Assembly: GCA_002707085.1 (NCBI GenBank)
Contig: PALY01000157.1
Span: 1-12,079 of the forward strand
DNA: 12,079 nucleotides
Direction of reading: 5' to 3'
DNA from: Deltaproteobacteria bacterium
GTDB lineage: Bacteria; Myxococcota_A; UBA796
Below, piece after piece: positions 1-5,842 of this stretch. The notes beneath the pieces were generated by a model, which was not told the DNA's origin, did not search any database, and worked only from the letters and a program-made list of their open reading frames with translations. A program made the position numbers and the translations under genes. How positions within the stretch are numbered: position 1 is the stretch's first letter; every line of letters begins with the position of its first letter.

Positions 1-88
1 CTCTGGCGGCGGCGGTGGTGACTCTGGCGGCGGCGGTGGTGACTCTGGCGGCGGCGGTGGCTCTGGTGGCGGAGGCCCTGGTGGCGGC
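1..88 (+). repeat. 21-bp tandem repeat coding a Ser-Gly-Asp linker
   Basis: A 21-base unit (CTCTGGCGGC GGCGGTGGTGA) is repeated almost exactly 2.9 times from the left edge to about 60 and then decays to 88. In frame it encodes SGGGGGD units followed by SGGGGPGGG. It is a flexible linker in front of the PKD domain. The near-identity of the DNA copies suggests recent slippage expansion, and the copy number probably continues or varies to the left of the window. Confidence 0.9.
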
Positions 89-2344
89 CCCGTTGCAGAT
101 GCTGGCCGTGACATCATTCTATGTGACACAAGCGCAATAGATTTGGATGGTTCTGACTCATCCGGTAGCGACCTGAGTTTCGAATGGACATTCACATCGA
201 TCCCCGACGGATCCAGTGTCACAGACTCCGACCTCATTGGTGCAAGCAGTACAACACCAAGCTTTAGCCCCGATGTCGAAGGAAGATACGAACTTCAACT
301 CACGGTCAGCGACGATACGGGTTCAGACACAGACAGCATCACGGTCAATCTCAACTCGGACGGCAGCGTAGTCATTCTTCACTTGGATGATGGTGGAGGC
401 ACCGACGCGTCAGATGGTAGCCCGGGCGGAAACGACGGAACCGTCACCGACGCAGAATGGACGGGCGGCCGTTTTTTTGGTGGGCTTGGCTTTGACGGGT
501 CGTCCTATGTAACGATTCCCGATGCAGATTCTCTTGACCTTGCTGATGATTTCACCATCGATTGGTGGATGAGAACTGACGACATCGGCGATAGCTGGCG
601 AGCCATTTTAACGAAAGGCACATCGTACAATTACAGTATCTGGACCTACCAAGACGAACTGTATTTCTATGGGGTAAACGAAAGCGGAAGTTACGTATTC
701 GCGGGCGCCAGCGCATCCACACTCGGCGACGGACAATGGCACCACTATGCAGCCACGGTTGGCGACGGCACGATGGATGTTTACCAAGACGGTGTCCTGC
801 TGGCCTCAGACTCTCTATCAGAACCTCTACTTACCAACGGCGACGCACTTCAGCTTGGCCGGCCCGATTACACCACCAGCACCTATATGTTTGAAGGCGC
901 CATCGATGAACTGGTCATTCGCGAAGGCAAAATGTCCAGTTCAGAAATCTTGATATTGGCGGACGCCAATACGCAATACTGTACCGGAGATGAAGACGGC
1001 TCAGCACCATCCGCAGAGGTCACCTCGCCTGGCTCCTCCGCCACTTCAGACATTGGGTACGTCAAGATAGAGGGCATCGCCTCTGACGAGTCAGCCATCC
1101 AAAGCATTTCCGTCAACGGGGCCAACGCTGCTCCGACCAGCGAGAATTATGCCACTTGGGTGGCCTACGTACCATTGGAGGAAGGCAGCAACTCTCTGGT
1201 TGTTCAAGCTGAAGATGTGGCTGGAAACGTCAACACATCCGCGGACTCAACATCCGTCACTTTTGACGACATATGCGGAGATGACACCACCCTATTGCTG
1301 GCCTTTGATGAAGATGTTGGCGGAACCGCGTCCGACTGGGGACCGTATGGACTCGACGCGACGGAATCGGGCAGCAGTCGTTCAATTGGCCAATATGGAA
1401 ATGCCCTGTCGATGGGGGGCAGCGGCAGCGTGATTGTCCCGCACGATTCGGCCATAGAGCCGGACGGCGCCTACTCTCTTGAAGCATGGATGCGCAGAGA
1501 TGGAGCCCCAAGTGACTTTGAAGTCATTGTCATCAAGGGTGACCCTTCCTCTATTGGCTTGGCACTGTATACAGACCTGTTGATCTTTGGATTTGACGAC
1601 GAAGATGAAACAGAATGGGGCGCGGTCACCACGGGTGTCACAGACGGGGACTGGCATCATATTGTCGGTGTCTTTGATGGTTCAGAATTGAGCCTGTACG
1701 TAGACGGGTCGCTTGCGGCCAGCACGCCCACATTCGGCGCCCAACCCGCCGCCAACACCGACGATCTATCGGTTGGCTCCTACTATGGGCTGGGTGGTGG
1801 ATGGAATGGCCAGATCGACCAAATCCGCATGTATGACGATGCCCTAAGCAGCTCCGAAGTCGTGGACCTGTTCACGGACGGTGAGGCATGCGCACTTGGA
1901 GACAACCTCGCCCTTTCCGCCGAGGCCACAGCATCCTCAACACTCAACCCACTGTTTTCTGCGGAGAACACCGTCGACGGCGATGTGTCAGAGGAAGCAG
2001 AACTGGACTACACCATGTGGTTGGGTGAAAACGGCGCCGCAGCCTTTGTTGAACTCGATTTTGGTGATGTGGTCGGCGTTCTTCGAGTCCGCTGGGCGAA
2101 CACACACAACCGGAGCTACAACAACCGAGCCACTCAATCGTACCGGGTGGAAGCTTCCACTACGGGCACATTTGGGGACGATGCCGTACCGATAGCCTCT
2201 GGCACTGGAGACCTTGAAACGGATTTGGTTTTTCACACAGAAGAGTCAGCACCCGTCGCCGCTCGCTACCTACGGTTCTACGCAGACAGCCACCATGGTC
2301 TGGGAGCCGGCCTTAATGAAATTCAAGTGTATGGGCTGGAATAG
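2..2344 (+). CDS. Multidomain surface protein: PKD, two LamG, Ig-like and discoidin domains (5' end outside window)
   Basis: The reading frame is open to the left edge, so this is the C-terminal 780 residues of a longer protein; no convincing start is visible (a TTG at 143 lies inside the PKD domain). In order it shows a Ser/Gly/Asp linker (2-88), a PKD-type Ig fold (about 89-355, ending SPDVEGRYELQLTVSD), a LamG/concanavalin-like domain (about 371-967, with the hallmark GQWHHYAATV followed by YQDGVLL), an Ig-like domain of the GlcD-B type (about 1001-1267), a second LamG (about 1283-1882, GDWHHIVGVF then LYVDGSL), and a discoidin/F5-8 type C domain (about 1904-2341, NLALSAEATASS, ending in NEIQVYGLE). 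Cysteines sit at the domain borders (YC after LamG1, DIC before LamG2, EAC after it). Such modules usually bind glycans or mediate adhesion; no catalytic domain is seen. The next gene starts 3 bases after the TAG stop, so co-expression is likely. The exact ligand is unknown. Confidence 0.88.
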   Translation, partial: SGGGGGDSGGGGGDSGGGGGSGGGGPGGGPVADAGRDIILCDTSAIDLDGSDSSGSDLSFEWTFTSIPDGSSVTDSDLIGASSTTPSFSPDVEGRYELQLTVSDDTGSDTDSITVNLNSDGSVVILHLDDGGGTDASDGSPGGNDGTVTDAEWTGGRFFGGLGFDGSSYVTIPDADSLDLADDFTIDWWMRTDDIGDSWRAILTKGTSYNYSIWTYQDELYFYGVNESGSYVFAGASASTLGDGQWHHYAATVGDGTMDVYQDGVLLASDSLSEPLLTNGDALQLGRPDYTTSTYMFEGAIDELVIREGKMSSSEILILADANTQYCTGDEDGSAPSAEVTSPGSSATSDIGYVKIEGIASDESAIQSISVNGANAAPTSENYATWVAYVPLEEGSNSLVVQAEDVAGNVNTSADSTSVTFDDICGDDTTLLLAFDEDVGGTASDWGPYGLDATESGSSRSIGQYGNALSMGGSGSVIVPHDSAIEPDGAYSLEAWMRRDGAPSDFEVIVIKGDPSSIGLALYTDLLIFGFDDEDETEWGAVTTGVTDGDWHHIVGVFDGSELSLYVDGSLAASTPTFGAQPAANTDDLSVGSYYGLGGGWNGQIDQIRMYDDALSSSEVVDLFTDGEACALGDNLALSAEATASSTLNPLFSAENTVDGDVSEEAELDYTMWLGENGAAAFVELDFGDVVGVLRVRWANTHNRSYNNRATQSYRVEASTTGTFGDDAVPIASGTGDLETDLVFHTEESAPVAARYLRFYADSHHGLGAGLNEIQVYGLE

Positions 2345-2347
2345 AAC

Positions 2348-3517
2348 ATGATGAATCTATTGCTATTATTGATTTCCCTATCGGAGGCACAAACGGTCAG
2401 TCCGGCCTCAGACGTGTCTCTTTCCCCTGCCCCTGCGACACCAACAACGCCCATCACAGTAGACGCTAAAACCGAATCCTACTTGTTGTTGGAATCGAAC
2501 TCCTCGCTCGATTTCGACACACCAGGGCCAGCCAAGATCATCGTGAACTCAAGGCGCCGTATGGCTGGCGCTGCACAACGCTCAGCCAAAGCGGTGTTGA
2601 AGGCCTACGGCGACGGCAAGCAAATTATGACCATCCAGGTCCCAGGTGTCGCTATACCTGGAGGTAAGATCAACGACCGTATGGCAGGATTTCCGTCCAA
2701 AGCTGAACGTGTTGTCATTACGGTACCAGAAGGCGGGAACGTACTCCGATTAGAGGCCCCAATGGGCGGCCCAGACTTTTTCATACAAGTGAGCAACAAG
2801 GGGACCCCTGAGACCTTCCTGATGCCGATGGGTTCCGCAGGAGCCGCACCGATGGCTGCAGCCCCTGCCGCACTACCGGAGACACCAGCCTCTGAAGAAC
2901 CAAAAGCCCCCACTCAGCCATCGACCAAAGAACAAGAACCCATTGCGAAAGCCAAGCCCAAGCCGCAACAGCACGCATCAGATTCCCTTGAACCTGGTGC
3001 GGGCCTAAACATGGCTTTCGGCATTCCCGCTCGTGGCAACAAGATGGTGTTCCAGCTTGCCGCGACGGGCCGCATGCCCATCTACAAGAAACTGCTCAGC
3101 GCAGGGGGTACCATCGGCTGGTACAAGATTTCAGTAGAAGAAGAAGTTGCCATTGCTGACCCCTACGGTGGTTCACTCACCTACTCGGCCGATTGGCATA
3201 CAAACGTTGTCCCTATCGTTGCCCATGTCACCGCCCACGCACCCACCGAATTTGGCCCAGTGGTTCCAATTGCATCTGCAGGCCTGGGCCTGTACATCGC
3301 CACTCGTACAGACGGGGGTGATAAAATCACGTCGGTCGGAGTGGGTCCAGAATTCGCCGCCGGAGCTGAGTTCGACATCGAAGTAGGACGTCTTCAAAGC
3401 ACAATCTCTTGGAATGAAGCGCGCAGCCGCTTCGGAAACCGCGGACCTGAAGGCGAGGTCGTACGCGAAACATTGGCCGTGACCAGGCTGAACATTTCTT
3501 ATTTATACGTATTTTAG
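2348..3517 (+). CDS. Predicted outer-membrane protein with Pro-rich linker and C-terminal beta-barrel
   Basis: This 389-residue protein begins with a short hydrophobic signal-like segment (MMNLLLLLISLSEAQ) that lacks the usual positive n-region. Residues about 35-160 form a beta-rich globular part with no family I recognise. Residues about 163-208 are an Ala/Pro/Lys/Glu linker typical of proteins spanning the periplasm or cell wall. Residues about 215-389 have alternating hydrophobic strands and Gly-rich turns and end in LNISYLYVF, a terminal Phe like the BamA-recognised beta-signal of outer-membrane barrels. About eight strands would fit, similar in size to OmpA/OmpW-like barrels; this is inferred. 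The start at 2348 has a weak GGA at 2338-2340; ATG 2351 is an alternative. It lies 3 bases after the surface-protein gene in the same frame and 18 bases before the lipoprotein gene, so it is the middle gene of a three-gene unit. It could anchor or help present its neighbours. Confidence 0.75.
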   Translation: MMNLLLLLISLSEAQTVSPASDVSLSPAPATPTTPITVDAKTESYLLLESNSSLDFDTPGPAKIIVNSRRRMAGAAQRSAKAVLKAYGDGKQIMTIQVPGVAIPGGKINDRMAGFPSKAERVVITVPEGGNVLRLEAPMGGPDFFIQVSNKGTPETFLMPMGSAGAAPMAAAPAALPETPASEEPKAPTQPSTKEQEPIAKAKPKPQQHASDSLEPGAGLNMAFGIPARGNKMVFQLAATGRMPIYKKLLSAGGTIGWYKISVEEEVAIADPYGGSLTYSADWHTNVVPIVAHVTAHAPTEFGPVVPIASAGLGLYIATRTDGGDKITSVGVGPEFAAGAEFDIEVGRLQSTISWNEARSRFGNRGPEGEVVRETLAVTRLNISYLYVF

Positions 3518-3535
3518 AGCTCGGGAGTGCACATC

Positions 3536-4315
3536 ATGCGCCATCTATTCATCTTCGCCCCACTACTGCATCTTGGATGTAAAGAACCGCTTGTGGTTAA
3601 GGAATACCTCGCATTGGTGAGCGTTTCGCCTGGACAAGGTGCCACACAGGTGGCGATTGATACCGACATTATCGCAGGGTTTTCCGAACCCCTCGTCGCA
3701 TCGACTGTGGATGCACAGACTGCATACCTTGAAGACTCTACAGGACTTCCGGTTGTCGCGAGCGTGACGTACGACACGAACAGCCACTGGATTGTTATCG
3801 ATCCTGAATCGGACCTGCTGCCGGACACCCAATATACCGTGACCTTCACTTCTGAGATCGAGGGTCAATATGCCGGTCTACTGCTCTCTCCGGTACAAAC
3901 TCGCTTTACAACATCGGGCGAGAGTCCCAGCAATGGACTGCCACTTTCAAATGCAGGCGCCGACCAGTCTACAACCACAGGCACCACGGTAACGCTGGAT
4001 GGCACAGGCAGTTCCGACCCTGAAGGCGCGGCACTCTTTTACACTTGGCGTTCAGTTTCCGCTCCAGCCGAAGCATCACCAGAGCTATCAGACACTGCAG
4101 CCGCATCACCGACATTCGTTCCCGATATCCAGGGTGAATACGTGTTCGGACTCACAGTCAGTGATGGAATCCAACTATCCTCCGAAGACTTTGTGGCCGT
4201 TCAAGCCCTTGGGGAGGCATCTGTGGACACTGGCGAGCCAGAAGAGACCAGCGATACAGGCGATGACGGCTCAGACGACAGTTCAGACGACGGATCAGAC
4301 GATACCGGAATGTAG
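3536..4315 (+). CDS. Predicted lipoprotein with SbsA-type Ig-like and PKD domains and an acidic tail
   Basis: The 259-residue protein starts at ATG 3536, chosen over the GTG at 3527 because GGGAG at 3523-3527 sits 8 bases upstream and overlaps that GTG. The N-terminus MRHLFIFAPLLHLGC is a short lipoprotein-like signal with Cys15; the lipobox is imperfect (HLGC, His at -3). Lys-Glu follow the Cys, with no Asp at +2, which fits outer-membrane sorting. Residues about 24-127 match an SbsA/Big_5 Ig-like fold (VSPGQGATQVAIDTDI... LLPDTQYTVTF). Residues about 137-224 are a PKD domain (DGTGSSDPEG... PDIQGEYVFGLTVSDG). Residues 227-259 form an Asp/Ser/Thr/Gly tail. The PKD end closely resembles that of the surface protein two genes upstream. 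It is the last gene of the cluster and is followed by a non-coding region. A structural or adhesive surface role is inferred; no enzymatic motif is present. Confidence 0.83.
   Translation: MRHLFIFAPLLHLGCKEPLVVKEYLALVSVSPGQGATQVAIDTDIIAGFSEPLVASTVDAQTAYLEDSTGLPVVASVTYDTNSHWIVIDPESDLLPDTQYTVTFTSEIEGQYAGLLLSPVQTRFTTSGESPSNGLPLSNAGADQSTTTGTTVTLDGTGSSDPEGAALFYTWRSVSAPAEASPELSDTAAASPTFVPDIQGEYVFGLTVSDGIQLSSEDFVAVQALGEASVDTGEPEETSDTGDDGSDDSSDDGSDDTGM
4268..4303 (+). repeat. 12-bp repeat x3 coding an Asp/Ser tail
   Basis: Three adjacent 12-base units (4268-4279, 4280-4291, 4292-4303) share the core TCAGACGA and encode GSDD, SSDD and GSDD at the end of the lipoprotein. The units differ mainly in their first three bases. 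The acidic string could bind divalent cations, but that is a guess. Confidence 0.8.
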
Positions 4316-4373
4316 CCACAACTCCACATCCGCCCGTCCCGCCCCACACGCTTCACCAATCCATCCAAAGCAC
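4316..4373 (+). terminator. Possible Rho-dependent termination (rut-like) region
   Basis: Directly after the lipoprotein stop, 58 bases contain 31 C and only 5 G, with almost no stable secondary structure. Unstructured C-over-G bubbles at the end of an operon are the hallmark of Rho utilisation sites. No intrinsic terminator (stem plus T-run) is seen after this gene. The assignment rests on composition and position only. Confidence 0.35.
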
Positions 4374-4400
4374 ATGTGGAAATTTATTGCTTTCATAAGT

Positions 4401-4414
4401 CTTGACATGTCAAG
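4401..4414. promoter_or_regulatory. Perfect 14-bp palindrome, possible operator
   Basis: CTTGACATGTCAAG is a perfect palindrome with no spacer and carries TTGACA on both strands. It lies in the non-coding gap upstream of the hydrolase gene. It could be a binding site for a dimeric regulator. TTGACA could also act as a -35 box, but no good -10 box lies 16-18 bases downstream (CATCTC and neighbours). Confidence 0.4.
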
Positions 4415-4423
4415 CACTTAGGT

Positions 4424-4441
4424 ACATCTCATTGTAGATGT
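4424..4441. repeat. Short inverted repeat (6-bp arms)
   Basis: ACATCT at 4424-4429 and AGATGT at 4436-4441 are perfect reverse complements separated by CATTGT. It lies 9 bases after the 14-base palindrome, so the two may belong to one regulatory site, or it may be a weak hairpin. No T-run follows. Confidence 0.3.
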
Positions 4442-4464
4442 TGGTATGTATTTACCTAAAAAGA

Positions 4465-4494
4465 TTGCACTTTTGGTTCAAAACTTGGTATCTA
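4465..4494 (+). promoter_or_regulatory. Possible promoter for the leader RNA and hydrolase gene
   Basis: TTGCAC (4465-4470) matches five of six -35 positions approximately (consensus TTGACA) and is followed after 18 bases by TATCTA (4489-4494), preceded by TG as in extended -10 elements. Transcription would start near 4501, just ahead of the first hairpin of the structured region. The -10 match is weak. Confidence 0.3.
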
Positions 4495-4502
4495 TAGGAC
4501 AA

Positions 4503-4521
4503 CGCTCTTGTGTTGAGAGCG
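4503..4521 (+). other. Perfect 6-bp hairpin at the start of the putative leader
   Basis: CGCTCT (4503-4508) and AGAGCG (4516-4521) are perfect reverse complements around a 7-base loop. It lies just downstream of the possible promoter, where it could stabilise a transcript 5' end. The following bases (ACTCCTTTC) are not a T-run, so it is not a standard terminator. Confidence 0.45.
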
Positions 4522-4530
4522 ACTCCTTTC

Positions 4531-4683
4531 AGAAGGTTTGACAGGTCACGTCGAAGCAGTGTGGTTGTAGGAGCGGATTCGATCCTGGTGTGTGGAAATA
4601 GTTGAGGTTCGTCACGTTTCGGGCGTGATGTTTGACGGACCCTGTAGAAGTTGAGCGCCCGCGACGTGACCTGTTTACCTTCT
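4531..4683 (+). ncRNA. Putative structured RNA or 5' leader element, family unknown
   Basis: The ends pair exactly: AGAAGGT (4531-4537) with ACCTTCT (4677-4683), a small internal loop (TTG opposite TT), then 13 continuous pairs between 4541-4553 (ACAGGTCACGTCG) and 4662-4674. That is 20 base pairs closing a 108-base interior, which is hard to explain by chance. Inside are a GGAT/ATCC hairpin (4575-4585) and a 7-base-pair hairpin (4610-4616 with 4624-4630). Loop bases CGGG (4620-4623) can pair with CCCG (4658-4661) next to the closing helix, a possible pseudoknot. Alternative pairings exist because GTCACGT occurs twice. The element ends 13 bases before the likely GTG start of the hydrolase, so a cis-acting leader fits, but a free small RNA or a DNA element with inverted ends is also possible. 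It does not resemble 6S, SRP, tmRNA or RNase P RNA as far as I can tell. Confidence 0.45.
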
Positions 4684-4696
4684 ATTGGATTCAAAA

Positions 4697-5809
4697 GTGA
4701 GCCTACCCCCCGCACATTGGAAAGCTACGCAAGCCATACAATCAATGGCCATCGAGCGAGTTCAACGTCCCATTTGGGATGCTGTATTGGCAGCCGCTTG
4801 GGGGGCTCGGAATGCAGCCGCCAAAGAACGCTTTCGGACTGAAATACGTGGCTCTGCCCTTACGCCGCACTTTTACCAAACGGCCGATGGCTGGCGGGCG
4901 CCTCTCTGGCATCTCCCTGCCCGCCCAGGAAGTACTGGTGAACCCGTCATTTTATCAACCGGAATCGCTCTAAATCATCGCACCTTAGACCTTCATCAAG
5001 ATCGTTCGTTGGTCCGCCACCTGCACGCCGAAGGTTTCGATGTCTTTGTGCTAAATCACCGGGGGGATGAATGCTCGGAACCGCCCCACGACCATGCTGC
5101 GTTCGACTTTGACGATATCGTGGCGCACGATGTACCAGCCGCGATCGCCGAGGTGAAAACGATTTCTGGCGCCGAACGGGTCCACTGGATTGGGCATGGC
5201 CTTGGTGGACAGCTGCTCGTGGCCCACCTCGCAAACGACGGAGACCGCGACATCGCCTCTGCCGTCAATATCTGCAGCGCTGCCACCTTTCAGCCTATGA
5301 AAGCCACAGCAAGGCGAATCGCTCATGTCGCACAACTCATGCCCAAACATTGGCGAATTCCGATTCGTAAGATTCAAGACATCTTGACTGCAGCCAGCCG
5401 CCCCCAAGACTTGGTGGTACTTAGTCGACGCATCGAAGGTCCCATGATGCGCAGCCTGATGATCGAAGGCACACAAGACCTCGGTATAGGACTCGTCCAA
5501 CAAATGGCCAAGTGGACTGAAGTGGGCCACCTATGCAATCGGGACAATCGCTTCGACTATACGGCGGGGCTTCATGGTCGCAAAGTACACCTGTTGGCCA
5601 TTGCCGCCCCAGACGACCCCATGTGCCCACTACCCGCGGCGAAAGCGGCAATCGACCAACTTGCAGAAGGGCACGGTGAATGGTGGCCGCTCGAAGCCGG
5701 CTGGGGCCATTTAGATCCCATTGCTGGCGCCGATGCGCCTCGCGTAATTTTTCCGAAAGTCTCTTCATGGCTCGATATACACCGGAATCGCTGCTGGGCG
5801 CGGCCATAA
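4697..5809 (+). CDS. Alpha/beta-hydrolase-fold protein lacking the nucleophile serine
   Basis: This 370-residue protein has the alpha/beta-hydrolase layout: strand PVILSTGIALNHRTL (about 83-97, oxyanion region), FDVFVLNHRGDE (114-125), nucleophile elbow VHWIGHGLGGQL (162-173), acid region LLAIAAPDDPMCP (299-311) and His338 in GWGHLD. It resembles lipase/PHA-synthase-like hydrolases. The elbow normally reads G-x-S-x-G or G-x-C-x-G, but here the codon at 5198-5200 is GGC, giving Gly168, while the acid and His remain. It may be a non-catalytic or rewired member, or one base may be wrong (AGC would be Ser). Start choice: GTG 4697 has a weak GGA 7 bases upstream; TTG 4685 has no ribosome site and abuts the structured RNA; ATG 4745 lacks a site and would drop 16 residues. 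There is no signal peptide, so it is probably cytoplasmic. sppA follows after 33 bases and is probably co-transcribed. The substrate is unknown. Confidence 0.85.
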   Translation: MSLPPAHWKATQAIQSMAIERVQRPIWDAVLAAAWGARNAAAKERFRTEIRGSALTPHFYQTADGWRAPLWHLPARPGSTGEPVILSTGIALNHRTLDLHQDRSLVRHLHAEGFDVFVLNHRGDECSEPPHDHAAFDFDDIVAHDVPAAIAEVKTISGAERVHWIGHGLGGQLLVAHLANDGDRDIASAVNICSAATFQPMKATARRIAHVAQLMPKHWRIPIRKIQDILTAASRPQDLVVLSRRIEGPMMRSLMIEGTQDLGIGLVQQMAKWTEVGHLCNRDNRFDYTAGLHGRKVHLLAIAAPDDPMCPLPAAKAAIDQLAEGHGEWWPLEAGWGHLDPIAGADAPRVIFPKVSSWLDIHRNRCWARP

Positions 5810-5824
5810 AGGATATGAGATCCT
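5810..5824 (+). other. Small hairpin between the hydrolase gene and sppA
   Basis: AGGAT (5810-5814) and ATCCT (5820-5824) pair around ATGAG, immediately after the TAA stop. An alternative fold pairs GAGA/TCC near 5817-5823 with GGA and TCTC near 5834-5841, which would cover the ribosome site of sppA. Stems are short and may be coincidental. Confidence 0.25.
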
Positions 5825-5842
5825 CTCTACGGGGACCTCTCA

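Noticed and set aside
1..60. CRISPR-like repeat
   Set aside because: The 21-base units are directly adjacent without spacers and are in frame coding for a Gly-rich linker.
4402..4430. Promoter using TTGACA of the palindrome
   Set aside because: No acceptable -10 box occurs at 16-18 bases spacing.
4503..4521. Hairpin as intrinsic terminator of the surface operon
   Set aside because: The stem is clear but no T-run follows, and it lies about 190 bases after the last stop codon, downstream of a possible promoter.
4575..4585. tRNA T-arm-like GGATTCGATCC
   Set aside because: The loop is only three bases and no acceptor, D or anticodon arms surround it.
4531..4683. Miniature transposon (MITE) with terminal inverted repeats
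   Set aside because: The inverted ends fit, but no flanking target-site duplication is visible and there is no second copy in the window. It is not excluded, only less supported than an RNA element.
4452..4715. Minus-strand open frame of 87 codons across the structured region
   Set aside because: The composition is unremarkable and it runs through the inverted repeats and into the hydrolase gene; the pairing pattern explains the region better.
5051..5530. Antisense open frame of 159 codons opposite the hydrolase gene
   Set aside because: It lies wholly opposite a well-supported gene, has no ribosome site seen and no recognisable domain.
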